From: JABFRZ01 sp964631945
GTDB lineage: Bacteria; Planctomycetota; UBA1135; GCA-002686595
NCBI GenBank assembly: GCA_964631945.1
Contig: CAZWAY010000017.1
Span: 23,539-87,538 of the forward strand
Direction of reading: 5' to 3'
Length of the DNA: 64,000 bases
Program-made: the position numbers and the translations under genes
The notes under the pieces: generated by a model
Databases searched by the model: none
What the model saw: the letters and a program-made list of their open reading frames with translations, nothing else
Told to the model about the DNA's origin: nothing
In this document: piece by piece, positions 51,335-61,577 of the stretch
Position numbering within the stretch: the first letter of the stretch is position 1
Layout of the letters: every line of letters begins with the position of its first letter

Positions 51335-51880
51335 ATGAGCGAACCCTCCCTCGAGTGCTCGGCCCGCATCCAGGCCGCCGACCTGGAGCAGGGCACCTGG
51401 ATCGTCGTCCTGAAGGCCGACCAGATGCCGCACGTGTGCATGCTGCAGCACGGCACCTGCTTCTCGCTCGAGCACGACGGCAACCACCGCTACCCGGCCG
51501 TCAAGCTGTGGCGCCTGATCGAGTCGCGCCAGATCCCGACGGTGCTGTGCGAGCTGCCGCCCGAGGAGGCCGGCGCGCTCGAGCCGTTCTTCGCGGCCTA
51601 CGACGACCTGGCGGGCGACACGAACTGCTTCATCCCCGTGCGCGATGCCTGCGCCGCCTGGTTCCCGGCCGCGGCCGCCTGCGAGTACGTCTTCCAGCTC
51701 GTCCCGCTGCTGGCGGCGGCCGGCAAGATCGAGCGCGCGGGCAAGCTGCACCTCCCCGGCCCGGGAGCGCGCTACGTCTTCCCGCAGTACGACCAGGAGG
51801 GCATCCGCGCGCGCATCGCCGCCGTGCGCAGCACGAGCCGCGAGCGCGGCGCGAACGCGGCGGGCGGGCTGGGGGAGTGA
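51335..51880 (+). CDS. Conserved-looking protein of unknown function
   Basis: 181 residues from ATG 51335. No signal peptide or membrane helix. The first half (QAADLEQGTWIVVLKADQMPHVCMLQHGTCFSLEH) and the middle (LEPFFAAYDDLAGDTNCFIPVRDACAAWFP) are compact and Cys-containing, followed by a helical part (CEYVFQLVPLLAAAGKIERA) and a charged tail. The gene follows normal codon bias for this genome. I do not recognise the family. It is divergent from the YeeE/YedE operon and upstream of the cytochrome-like gene. Confidence 0.75.
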   Translation: MSEPSLECSARIQAADLEQGTWIVVLKADQMPHVCMLQHGTCFSLEHDGNHRYPAVKLWRLIESRQIPTVLCELPPEEAGALEPFFAAYDDLAGDTNCFIPVRDACAAWFPAAAACEYVFQLVPLLAAAGKIERAGKLHLPGPGARYVFPQYDQEGIRARIAAVRSTSRERGANAAGGLGE

Positions 51881-52042
51881 ACGGCGAGCGGGGCACGCGG
51901 ACGGGCCCCGGTTACACTCGGTAGGGCGCGCGCAGGGCGCTCGCCCCATGCAGTGGCGTACAGGCAGGCCGTGTCCCGAGAGCGACGAGCGCCGCGGGTG
52001 GCGCGCGGGGAAGGCGCGGACCGCGCGCGCGGGCCTTCGTCC

Positions 52043-55000
52043 GTGAGCGCCGGGCCCGGACGTTCCCGGCCCTGGGGCGCGCTCCTGGCCGGCCTCGCCC
52101 TGGCGGCCGTGGCCGCCGCCCAGGCGAGCGAGCCGAGCGCGACCCAGCTCGAATTCTTCGAGTCCAAGGTGCGCCCGCTGCTGGTGACGCACTGCTACGA
52201 GTGCCACTCGGCCGGGGCCCGGAAGCTCAAGGGTGGGCTGCGCCTGGACACGCGCGCGGACTTCCTGCGCGGCGGCGAGTCCGGCGCGCTGCTGGACGCG
52301 GCCGAGCCCGCGCGCGGGCGCCTGCTCGAGGCGTTGCACTACGAGGGCGACCCGCGCATGCCGCCGGCGGGCAAGCTCGACGCCGCGGCGCTGCTGGTGT
52401 TCGAGCAGTGGGTGCGGCTGGGCGCGCCGTACCCCTCCGACGGCGCCGGAGCCGCCGGCGGTCCGTCGGGCGCGACGCACTGGGCCTTCCAGCCGATCGC
52501 CGAGCCCGCGCCCCCGCCGGTGCGCGACGAGGGCTGGTGCGCGAATCCGATCGATCGCTTCGTGCTGGCGCGCCTGGAAGCGGCCGGCCTGCGCCCCTCG
52601 CCGCGCGCCGACCGGCGCACGCTGCTGCGGCGGCTCTCGTTCGACCTGATCGGGCTGCCGCCGACGGCCGAGGAGCTGGAGCACTTCGAGCACGAGCGCG
52701 CGCCCGACGCCTGGTCGCGCGAGATCGAGCGCCTGCTGGCCAGCCCGCACTACGGCGAGCGCTGGGGCCGCGCCTGGCTCGACCTGGCGCGCTACTCCGA
52801 TTCCAACGGGCTGGACGAGAACCTCGCCATGGCCACCGCCTGGCGCTACCGCGACTGGGTCGTGCGCGCGCTGAACGCGGACTTGCCCTACGACCAGTTC
52901 CTCACCTGGCAGCTGGCCGGCGACCTGCTGCCGGAACCGCCCGACGAGGCGCTGCTGCGCGATCACCTGATCGCCACGGGCTTCCTGGTGCTGGGCCCGA
53001 AGATGCTGGCCGAGCAGGACAAGCAGAAGCTCGCGCTGGACGTGGTCGACGAGCAGAGCGACGTCGCCTTCCGCGTGTTCCAGGGCATCACGCTGGGCTG
53101 TGCGCGCTGCCACGACCACAAGTTCGACCCGCTCTCGCAGCGCGACTACACCGCGGTGGCGGGCATCTTCCACAGCACGCGCACGATGGGCGACCTGGCC
53201 TTCGTCTCGCGCTGGAACGAGCGCGCGCTCGCGCCCCTGGCCAAGGTCGAGGCGCGCGCCAGCCACGAGGCCCGCCTCGAGCAGGCGCGCGTCGAGCTCA
53301 ACGGGCTGCGCACGGGCGCCGAGGAGCGCCTGCGCGACGGCTGGATCGGCGAGGCCCATGCCTACCTGCTGGCCGCCGACGCTGCGGCGCGCGCGAGCCT
53401 GGTGGTCGAGGCCGAGGAGGCCAGCCGCGGCAACCTGCTGCGCGACGACTCGACCTTCGGCTCGAAGGAGGTCGTGATCGCGCGCAGCCCCGGCGGCGGC
53501 GGGCTGCAGTTCGCCGAGTACGACCTGAGCTTCGACGCGCCCGGCCGGCGCACGCTGGAGGTGCGCCTGGCGGCCGAGGAGTCGCGCCCGCTGCGCGTCC
53601 TGCTGGACGGCCGCACGCTGTTCGACGCCGCGCTCGCCAAGCCCACCGGCTCGTGGCAGGTCGACGGCCAGCGCTGGTACACGGTGGGCCCGATCGACGT
53701 GCACGCCGGCCGCAACGTGCTGCGGCTGGAGCGCGACGGGCCCTGGCCGCACGTCGATCGGCTGCTGCTGTGGTCGCCCGGCGACGCGCCGGCCGAGCTC
53801 GTGCCCACGCTGCTGCGCAACTTCGTGCTGCGCCTGGAGCTGGCGCAGCGCACGAACGACCCGCTCTTCGCGCCCTGGGCCAGCCTGACGGCCGCGACCG
53901 ACGCGGAGTTCGCCGCGGCCGCGCCGGCCATCCTCGCGCGGCTGCGCGCGGAACACGGCGCGCAGCGGCTCGCGCTGCTGGCGCCCGCGAGCGCGCTGCT
54001 CGACGGACCGCCGCCGCAGTCGCGGCGCGAGCTGGCCGGCCGCTACCAGACGCTGTTCTCGAGCGTGCTGGCCCAGTGGCGCGAGCTGCGCGCCGGAGCG
54101 CCCGCGACCGAACGCCTGCAGGGCGAGGGTGTCGAGGCCCTGCGCCAGGTCCTGCTCGGGCCGACGGGGCTGTTCCAGCTGAGCGCGGCCGAGACCGAGC
54201 CGCTGCTCCCGGCCGAGTCGCGCGCCGCGCTGGCGGTGGCGCGTGCGGCGGTCGAGGAGCTCGAGCGCACCCTGCCGCCCCTGCTCGACACCGCCCCGGC
54301 CGTGGCCGAGGCGGCCACGATCGCCGACCTCGAGTTCATGCGCCGCGGCAACCCGCTCGAGCGCGAGGACGCCGTGCCGCGCGGCGTCCCGCCGAGCCTC
54401 GCGCCCGGGCTCGAGCTCGAGGCCATGCCCGCGGACCAGAGCGGGCGCCTGCAGCTCGCGCGCTGGATGCTCGACCCGCGCCATCCGTTGACCGCGCGCG
54501 TGGCGGTGAACCGCCTGTGGCAGGGCCACTTCGGCCTCGGCCTGGTCGCGTCGAGCTCCAACTTCGGTCTGCGCGGCGATCCGCCCTCCCATCCCGAGTT
54601 GCTCGACTGGCTGGCGCGCGAGTTCCAGCGCCGCGGCTGGTCGAACAAGGCGCTGCACCGCTTGATCTGCGCCTCGAGCACCTACCAGCAGGCTTCCCTG
54701 GAGGACCCGGAGCGAGCCGAGCTCGACCCCTCGAACCGGCTCCTGGCGCGCCAGAACCGTCACCGGCTGGACGCCGAGTCGCTGCGCGACGCGCTGCTGG
54801 CGGCCTCGGGCGCGCTCGAGCTCACGCTGGGCGGCAACCTGCTGGAGGTCGGCAACGGCGACTACGTGACCAACGACCAGTCCGAGGACGGCGCGCGCTA
54901 CGACTCGCTGCGGCGCTCGCTGTACCTGCCGATCATCCGCAACGCGATGTTCGACCTGTACAGCGCCTTCGACTACCCCGATCCGGGCGTCACGCTCGAG

Positions 55001-55363
55001 GCGCGCCCCACCACCACCAGCGCCAGCCAGGCGCTGTACCTGATGAACAGCCCGCTCGTGCTGCAAGCCAGCGAGCGCCTGGCGAACGGCGCGCTGGCGG
55101 CGAGCGGAGGCGCAGCGCGCGTCGCGTTCCTCTACCGCGCCGCCTACGGTCGCGCGCCCTCCCCGGCCGAGCTCGCGCGCGCGCTGGAGTTCGTCACGCG
55201 TCTCGCGCGCCCCGCCGCGCCCGCCGCCAGCGCCGCCGACGTCGGGGCTCCGGCCGCGCCTCCGCTCCCGCCCGCGGAAGAGGCCCAGCGCCGCGAGCGC
55301 GAGACCTGGGCCCTGCTGGCCCAGGCGCTGCTCGTCTCCAACGAGTTCCTGTACGTGGATTGA
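52043..55363 (+). CDS. Planctomycete cytochrome C / DUF1549 / DUF1553 protein (PSD1 type)
   Basis: 1106 residues from GTG 52043, chosen because a signal peptide starts at once (WGALLAGLALAAVAAAQA); an in-frame GTG at 51953 would add 30 Arg-rich residues. The mature N-terminus has a haem-binding CxxCH as THCYECHSAG with KLKGGLRLDTRADFLRGG and DPRMPPAGKL. The DUF1549 region follows (NPIDRFVLARLEAAGLRPSPRADRRTLLRRLSFDLIGLPPT ... YGERWGRAWLDLARYSDSNG), then a beta-rich middle. The DUF1553 region closes it (HPLTARVAVNRLWQGHFGLGLV ... RLICASSTYQQAS ... NRHRLDAESLRDALLAASG). Paired with a DUF1501 gene 3 bp downstream, as is usual in planctomycetes; the substrate is unknown. Confidence 0.94.
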   Translation: MSAGPGRSRPWGALLAGLALAAVAAAQASEPSATQLEFFESKVRPLLVTHCYECHSAGARKLKGGLRLDTRADFLRGGESGALLDAAEPARGRLLEALHYEGDPRMPPAGKLDAAALLVFEQWVRLGAPYPSDGAGAAGGPSGATHWAFQPIAEPAPPPVRDEGWCANPIDRFVLARLEAAGLRPSPRADRRTLLRRLSFDLIGLPPTAEELEHFEHERAPDAWSREIERLLASPHYGERWGRAWLDLARYSDSNGLDENLAMATAWRYRDWVVRALNADLPYDQFLTWQLAGDLLPEPPDEALLRDHLIATGFLVLGPKMLAEQDKQKLALDVVDEQSDVAFRVFQGITLGCARCHDHKFDPLSQRDYTAVAGIFHSTRTMGDLAFVSRWNERALAPLAKVEARASHEARLEQARVELNGLRTGAEERLRDGWIGEAHAYLLAADAAARASLVVEAEEASRGNLLRDDSTFGSKEVVIARSPGGGGLQFAEYDLSFDAPGRRTLEVRLAAEESRPLRVLLDGRTLFDAALAKPTGSWQVDGQRWYTVGPIDVHAGRNVLRLERDGPWPHVDRLLLWSPGDAPAELVPTLLRNFVLRLELAQRTNDPLFAPWASLTAATDAEFAAAAPAILARLRAEHGAQRLALLAPASALLDGPPPQSRRELAGRYQTLFSSVLAQWRELRAGAPATERLQGEGVEALRQVLLGPTGLFQLSAAETEPLLPAESRAALAVARAAVEELERTLPPLLDTAPAVAEAATIADLEFMRRGNPLEREDAVPRGVPPSLAPGLELEAMPADQSGRLQLARWMLDPRHPLTARVAVNRLWQGHFGLGLVASSSNFGLRGDPPSHPELLDWLAREFQRRGWSNKALHRLICASSTYQQASLEDPERAELDPSNRLLARQNRHRLDAESLRDALLAASGALELTLGGNLLEVGNGDYVTNDQSEDGARYDSLRRSLYLPIIRNAMFDLYSAFDYPDPGVTLEARPTTTSASQALYLMNSPLVLQASERLANGALAASGGAARVAFLYRAAYGRAPSPAELARALEFVTRLARPAAPAASAADVGAPAAPPLPPAEEAQRRERETWALLAQALLVSNEFLYVD

Positions 55364-55366
55364 GCC

Positions 55367-56752
55367 ATGAACCCCGCGCGTCCTTCCCGCCGTCGGCTGC
55401 TGCAGACCTCGGGTGCGGGCTTCGGCATGCTCGCGCTGGCCGGGCTCGCGCGCGGCCTGGGCCTGTCGCAGGCCGGCGCCTCGGCGGCGACCCTGCCGGT
55501 GCGCGCCAAGCGCGTGATCTTCCTGTTCATGCACGGCGGGCCCAGCCAGGTCGACACCTTCGACCACAAGCCGCTCTTGACGCGCGACCACGGCAAGCCG
55601 CTGCCCTTCGAGAAGCCGCGCATCCAGTTCGCACAGACCGGCAACCTGCTGCGCTCGCCCTGGACCTTCGCGCAGCACGGCCAGTCGGGCGCGTGGGTCA
55701 GCGCGCTGTTTCCCGAGCTCGCGAAACAGGTCGACAAGCTGTGCTTCCTCAAGGCGTTGCACGGCACCAACGAGGCCCACGGCGGCGCGCTCCTGGCGCT
55801 GCACACCGGCTCGGCCACCTTCGTGCGCCCGAGCATGGGCTCGTGGATCCTGTACGGCCTCGGCAGCGAGAACCAGGACCTGCCGGGCTTCATCACCATC
55901 TGCCCGACCCTGGGGCACGGCGGCGTGAGCAACTGGTCCAGCGCCTTCCTGCCGGGCATCTACCAGGGCACGCCGATCGGCAGCGCCGCGGTGCCGGCCA
56001 GGGACGCCGGCTTCGCGCACCTCGAGCGCCCGGGCCTCGCGCGCGAGCGCCAGCGCGCGCAGCTCGACCTCCTGCGCGAGCTGAACCTGGAGCACGCCCA
56101 GACGCACGGCGCCGACGCGGCGCTCGAGGCGCGCATCGCCTCCTTCGAGCTCGCCTTCCGCATGCAGACCCAGGCTCCGGGCCTGATGGACCTCGCGGGC
56201 GAATCGGCCGCGACGCGCGCGCTCTACGGCATCGACGAAGCGCCCACCGACAACTTCGCGCGCCAGTGCCTGCTGGCGCGGCGCATGGCCGAGGCCGGCG
56301 TGCGCTTCGTGCAGTGCACCCACAGCTACAAGTGGGACCAGCACGAGAACCTGAAGGCCGACCACGAGCGCAACGCGCGCGAGGTCGATCGCCCGATCGC
56401 CGGGCTGCTCCAGGACCTGGCCGCGCGCGGCCTGCTGGACGACACGCTGGTGATGTGGGGCGGCGAGTTCGGACGCACGCCCACCGCCCAGGGCACCGAC
56501 GGCCGCGACCACAACCCGCACGGCTTCACCATGTGGCTGGCGGGCGGCGGCACCAAGCCCGGCTTCTCCTTCGGCGAGACCGACGACTACGGCTACTACG
56601 CCGTGCGCGACCGCGTGCACATCCACGACTTCCACGCCACGCTGCTGGCGCTGCTCGGGCTCGACCACGAGCGCCTGACGTACCGCTACGCCGGCCGCGA
56701 CTTCCGCCTGACGGACGTCGAGGGCCGCGTGGTCGACGAGATCTTCGCCTGA
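55367..56752 (+). CDS. DUF1501 family Tat-exported protein
   Basis: 461 residues from ATG 55367. A twin-arginine-type signal (RPSRRRLLQTSGAGFGMLALAGLARG) leads to the DUF1501 alkaline-phosphatase-like core: VIFLFMHGGPSQVDTFDHKPLL, KALHGTNEAHGGALLALHTG, SMGSWILYGLGSENQDLPGFI, then the late motifs LVMWGGEFGRTPTAQG, GRDHNPHGFTMWLAGGGTKPG and DRVHIHDFHATLLALLGLDH, which carry the likely metal-binding His and Asp residues. It follows the DUF1549/DUF1553 gene by 3 bp, and the two are nearly always partners in this phylum. Its activity is unknown; sulfatase-like hydrolysis is a guess from the fold. It runs convergent with aceK. Confidence 0.95.
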   Translation: MNPARPSRRRLLQTSGAGFGMLALAGLARGLGLSQAGASAATLPVRAKRVIFLFMHGGPSQVDTFDHKPLLTRDHGKPLPFEKPRIQFAQTGNLLRSPWTFAQHGQSGAWVSALFPELAKQVDKLCFLKALHGTNEAHGGALLALHTGSATFVRPSMGSWILYGLGSENQDLPGFITICPTLGHGGVSNWSSAFLPGIYQGTPIGSAAVPARDAGFAHLERPGLARERQRAQLDLLRELNLEHAQTHGADAALEARIASFELAFRMQTQAPGLMDLAGESAATRALYGIDEAPTDNFARQCLLARRMAEAGVRFVQCTHSYKWDQHENLKADHERNAREVDRPIAGLLQDLAARGLLDDTLVMWGGEFGRTPTAQGTDGRDHNPHGFTMWLAGGGTKPGFSFGETDDYGYYAVRDRVHIHDFHATLLALLGLDHERLTYRYAGRDFRLTDVEGRVVDEIFA

Positions 56753-56768
56753 GCCGAGGGCGGGTCCG

Positions 56769-58514
56769 CTACCGAGCCGCGTCCGGGCCCGGCCGTCGCC
56801 CGTGGCGCCGCGAGGCGCTGTAGGGCAGCACGTCGAGCACCTCGCCGGCGCGGTGGCGTTCCTGCAGCGCGCGCCAGAAGGCGGCCGTCAGGACTTCGCC
56901 GTGGGCCTCCAGGAACAGGCGCCGGTTCTCGCCGCCGAGTCCGAGGAAGTTCAGGAACTCCTCCGGGAAGACGTCGTGCTGGCCCACGAAGAACCAGGGC
57001 TCGGCGGCCATCTCCTCGTCCACGTCGCGCGCGCTGGGCAGGTCGCGGAAGACGCACTCGGTGACCAGCGAGAGCTCGTCGTAGTCGTAGAAGGTCACGC
57101 GTCCGTGCCGGGTGACGCCGAAGTTCTTGAGCAAGAGGTCGCCCGGGAAGATGTTGGTGGTGGCCAGGTCGCGGATGGCCTGGCCGTAGTCGAGCACCGT
57201 GCGCGCGGCGTCCTGCGCGTCGGCCTCGCGCAGGTACAGGTTGAGCGGCTGGACGCGGCGCTCGACGTAGAGGTGGTGGATGTGGACCTCCTCCTCGTCG
57301 ATCGTGACCGAGCCGGCGGCCGAGCTGGAGAGCTCCGCCAGCAGCCGCTCCGAGAAGCGCCGCTTCTCGAAGGTCAGGTGCTCGAACTCCTGGGCCTCGA
57401 TCAGGCGCCCGGCCCGGTCGTGCTGGAACACCAGCCGGTAGCGGTTCTCGACGTCCGCGCGCGTGTTCGTCTTGGGCGCGGCGAAGCGATCGCGGATGAC
57501 CTTGAAGACGTAGTCGTAGGAGCGCAGGTCGAACACGACCATCACCATGCCGGCGTCGCCGCGCGACAGGTCGAACAGCCCCATCGAGCGCTGCAGGTGA
57601 CCCAGCAGCTCCTGGTACATCTCGGTCTTGCCGTGCTTGGAGTGCCCGATGGCGATGTACAGCTCGGGCAGCGGCTTCTTCGGCATGAGCGTGCGCAGGA
57701 AGACGATCAGGTCCGCGGGCCGCTCGACCGTGACCAGGAAGTGCGCGCGCGTGAAGCTGAAGACGATGCTGACGTCGCGCTCGCTCAGCAGGGCCGCGTC
57801 CACCTCGACGCCCCCGGCGCCGTGCAGCAGCACGATCACGAGCGGCATGCTGGTGGCCCCGCCGCGCAGCCGCCCCACCAGGTAGGCGCCGCTGCCGCGA
57901 TAGAAGACCGACTCGACCAGGTCGAGCGCCGCCAGCGGCTCGGCGCCCTCCGTGCGCGCCCAGGCGGCGTCGATCTGCTCGGCGACCCAGGCGGCGTCGC
58001 CCGCCAGGTCCCGGAAGGGCGCGCCGAAGGCGTGCGGTTCGAGCGCCTCGCGCACCAGCTCGCGCGTGCTCGCGCGGCGCACGTGGTGGCGGTGGATGGT
58101 CGAGCTGGCCCCGAAGCGCGCGCGGCGGATGTCGAGGTTGACGAACTCGAGCTCGGCATCGACGCCGACCGTGGTGAAGACCTTGCGCGTGACCGAGTTG
58201 TAGAACGTCTCGGCCAGCTCGATGTCCGCGAAGCGCGCGACCGCCTCGGCGAAGAAGCCCTTCATCGAGCGCCAGAAGGCCTTGTCCTCGAGCTGGGCCC
58301 CCAGCAGCTCCTGCAGCTCCGCGAACACGCCCTCGACGGCCCGGCGGTACAGCGCCAGGCGCTCGGCCGCGTCGCGCTGGCCGCCCTGCCAGTCGCGCGT
58401 CTCGAAGCGCTCGCGCGCGCGCGCCGTGATCGCCTGGAAGGCGCGCCGATAGGCCTCGTAGCGCCGCAGGATCGCGCCCGCCCCGACGCGCGCGAAGACG
58501 ACCAGCGGGCGCAT
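56769..58514 (-). CDS. aceK: Isocitrate dehydrogenase kinase/phosphatase AceK
   Basis: 581 residues from ATG 58514. Bifunctional enzyme that switches isocitrate dehydrogenase off (phosphorylation) and on to steer carbon into the glyoxylate shunt. The N-terminal regulatory half begins ILRRYEAYRRAFQAITARAR; FVNLDIRRARFGASSTIHRH is typical. The C-terminal kinase half has the unusual ATP loop IAIGHSKHGKTEMYQ, then MGLFDLSRGDAGMVMVVFDL, YDYVFKVIRDRF, VERRVQPLNLYLREAD, DYGQAIRDLATTNIFPGDLLLKNFGVTRHGRVTFYDYDEL (catalytic segment) and FLGLGGENRRLFLEAHGEVLTAAFW. Length matches the family. It lies 6 bp downstream of icd in one operon. Confidence 0.96.
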   Translation of the reverse strand: MRPLVVFARVGAGAILRRYEAYRRAFQAITARARERFETRDWQGGQRDAAERLALYRRAVEGVFAELQELLGAQLEDKAFWRSMKGFFAEAVARFADIELAETFYNSVTRKVFTTVGVDAELEFVNLDIRRARFGASSTIHRHHVRRASTRELVREALEPHAFGAPFRDLAGDAAWVAEQIDAAWARTEGAEPLAALDLVESVFYRGSGAYLVGRLRGGATSMPLVIVLLHGAGGVEVDAALLSERDVSIVFSFTRAHFLVTVERPADLIVFLRTLMPKKPLPELYIAIGHSKHGKTEMYQELLGHLQRSMGLFDLSRGDAGMVMVVFDLRSYDYVFKVIRDRFAAPKTNTRADVENRYRLVFQHDRAGRLIEAQEFEHLTFEKRRFSERLLAELSSSAAGSVTIDEEEVHIHHLYVERRVQPLNLYLREADAQDAARTVLDYGQAIRDLATTNIFPGDLLLKNFGVTRHGRVTFYDYDELSLVTECVFRDLPSARDVDEEMAAEPWFFVGQHDVFPEEFLNFLGLGGENRRLFLEAHGEVLTAAFWRALQERHRAGEVLDVLPYSASRRHGRRPGPDAAR

Positions 58515-58520
58515 GCGCGG

Positions 58521-59825
<1,305 letters not shown>

Positions 59826-60042
59826 GGGCGGGGAGAAGAGCTGGATGGGGAAGCGGGACGGGAAGGCGCACGAGAATACGGTCTGCGTCCGCGGGTGTCG
59901 CCGGGCAGGGGCGGGAGGCCCGCGCGAGGCCGGCGCACGCTCCGCGGCGAGGCCACGCGCACGGCGGGCGGTTCTCCGCGTCCGTTCCCTACAGTACGGG
60001 CCCCGCCGAGGCCGAATCGGACCCGGCCCCCGCAGGCCGCCG

Positions 60043-60897
60043 ATGCTCCTCTCCTGCTCGCAGTGCCAGCGCCAGTACGACGTGGGCGCGTTCCCGGAGG
60101 GCTCCCGCGTGCGCTGCGCCTGCGGGCACCTGAACACCGTGCCGCGCCCGCGCGCGCGCCAGCTCGAGATGCTGCACTGCTCGAACTGCGGCGGGAAACT
60201 GACCAGCGCCCGCCAGGCCTGCGAGTACTGCGCGGCCGAGGTCAAGCTCGGCGACCGCGGCATCGGGCCGGCTTGTCCGGAGTGCTTCTGCTCGACCCTG
60301 GCGGACGCCAAGCACTGCAGCGCCTGCGGCGTGCGGCTCGCGCCCGAGGCCGTGCTGCGCGCGCTGGTCGAGCGCCCCTGTCCGCGCTGCCGGAAGCCGC
60401 TCTCGGAGTGCGTGGGCGCGGGCGCGCGCCACGAGGTGCGCTACGTGGAGTGCACGCACTGCGCCGGGCTGTGGCTGGACGAGGCCGTGTTCGAGCACCT
60501 CGCGCGCGAGAAGGAGCGCTCGCTCGTCGCGGCCGTACGCGGTCCGCGCCCCGCCCCCGGACGCGAGCCGGCGCCGCGCAGCGAGGTCGTGCGCTACCTC
60601 CCCTGCCCGGTCTGCTCCGAGATCATGGCGCGCCGCAACTTCGCCGCCTGCTCGGGCGTGATCCTCGACTGGTGCCGGGGACACGGCTGGTGGTTCGACG
60701 CGCAGGAACTCGAACGCGTGCTCGCCTTCCTCGAACAGGGCGGCATGGAGCGCGCGCGCCGCGCCGAGCACGAGCGCTACAAGAGCGAGCTCGCGCGCGA
60801 GCAGGAGCGGCGCGCCCCCTTGCCGCCCATGCCGAGCCGGCCCGCGCGAGGCTGGAGCCTGGGCGAGATGCTGGTGGATCTCCTGCTCGGTGCCTGA
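60043..60897 (+). CDS. Multi-zinc-ribbon protein
   Basis: 284 residues from ATG 60043. It is packed with Cys pairs: CSQCQRQYDVG with CACGHLN, then CSNCGGKL, CEYCAAEV, CPECFCSTLADAKHCSACG. A TFIIB-type zinc ribbon comes next (PCPRCRKPLSECVGAG ... VECTHCAGLWLDEAVFEHL), and then a second copy (LPCPVCSEIMARRNFAACSGVILDWCRGHGWWFDAQELERVLAFL). The last two units match the zf-TFIIB pattern CPxC ... GxWxD with Trp-Phe-Asp/Leu-Asp. The C-terminal 50 residues are helical and charged. The role is unknown; such proteins are often conserved in GC-rich bacteria. It slightly overlaps the small ORF that follows. Confidence 0.85.
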   Translation: MLLSCSQCQRQYDVGAFPEGSRVRCACGHLNTVPRPRARQLEMLHCSNCGGKLTSARQACEYCAAEVKLGDRGIGPACPECFCSTLADAKHCSACGVRLAPEAVLRALVERPCPRCRKPLSECVGAGARHEVRYVECTHCAGLWLDEAVFEHLAREKERSLVAAVRGPRPAPGREPAPRSEVVRYLPCPVCSEIMARRNFAACSGVILDWCRGHGWWFDAQELERVLAFLEQGGMERARRAEHERYKSELAREQERRAPLPPMPSRPARGWSLGEMLVDLLLGA

Positions 60898-61018
60898 GGT
60901 GGGCACGAGGGTCGCCACGACCGCTCTCCCCGGCTACGACGACTTGGCCGACGACGAGCAGAAGGCGGCCTACACCGCGCTGCTCACCGAGCTCGAAGCC
61001 GCGGCCAAGAAGAAGTGA
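60890..61018 (+). CDS. Possible 42-residue peptide with Lys-rich end
   Basis: GTG 60890 to TGA 61018, overlapping the zinc-ribbon gene by 8 bp. The peptide has a helical second half (DDEQKAAYTALLTELEAAAK) ending in three lysines. The composition is protein-like and it may be translationally coupled to the preceding gene, but nothing else supports it. Confidence 0.45.
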   Translation: MPEVGTRVATTALPGYDDLADDEQKAAYTALLTELEAAAKKK

Positions 61019-61145
61019 GCGCGACGGAAGCCGTCAGGGCGCGCTTCCTGGGTCCGGAAACCCCTCAACCTCCTCCGAGGTCGCGCCGATGCTCGCCGAT
61101 GCGAGGCACGGCTCTCTCGCCTCGACAACTCCGGAGAAGCGGCCC

Positions 61146-61577
61146 ATGCACGAGCGCAACAGCGAGTCCAAGCCCGTAGCGAGATCCACTTCTTCCCGGC
61201 GCTCCGCGCCCCACCGGATCCTCCTGGTCGAGGACGAGCCGGACGTGGCCGAACTCCTGCGCGCGCGGCTGGAGTCCAACGGCTACCAGGTCCACGTGGA
61301 AGCACTCGGGCGCGCGGCCCTGACCAGCGCACGGAACGAACGCCCCGACCTGGTGATCCTCGACCTCATGCTGCCCGACATGGACGGGTACGCGGTGAGC
61401 GAGGGCCTGCGCGCGCTCTACCGCTCGTGGTCCGTTCCCATCCTCATGCTGACGGCCAGGGGCGAGGCCCGCGACAAGCTGCGCGGCTACGGCACGGGGG
61501 CCGACGCCTACATGACCAAGCCCTACGACGCGCGCGAGCTGCTCCAGACCCTGGAACACCTGCTCGATGCCGCCTGA
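61146..61577 (+). CDS. Response regulator, receiver domain only
   Basis: 143 residues from ATG 61146, with GGAGAAG upstream. About 22 residues of Ser/Arg-rich tail precede a single receiver domain: RILLVEDEPDVAELLRARLES, phosphoacceptor Asp 73 in LVILDLMLPDMDGYAVSEG, Thr 103 in ILMLTARGEARDKL and Lys 125 in AYMTKPYDARELLQTL. There is no output domain, so it acts by protein contact (CheY/Spo0F-like) or as a phosphorelay step. It overlaps the following histidine kinase gene by 11 bp, so the two form a cognate pair. Confidence 0.92.
   Translation: MHERNSESKPVARSTSSRRSAPHRILLVEDEPDVAELLRARLESNGYQVHVEALGRAALTSARNERPDLVILDLMLPDMDGYAVSEGLRALYRSWSVPILMLTARGEARDKLRGYGTGADAYMTKPYDARELLQTLEHLLDAA

Noticed and set aside
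51320..56668. Very long minus-strand frame opposite the DUF1549/DUF1553 and DUF1501 genes
   Set aside because: Shadow of GC-rich coding on the other strand; its translation is low-complexity Arg/Ala/Gln/Leu/His and matches no family, while the plus-strand genes have clear domains.
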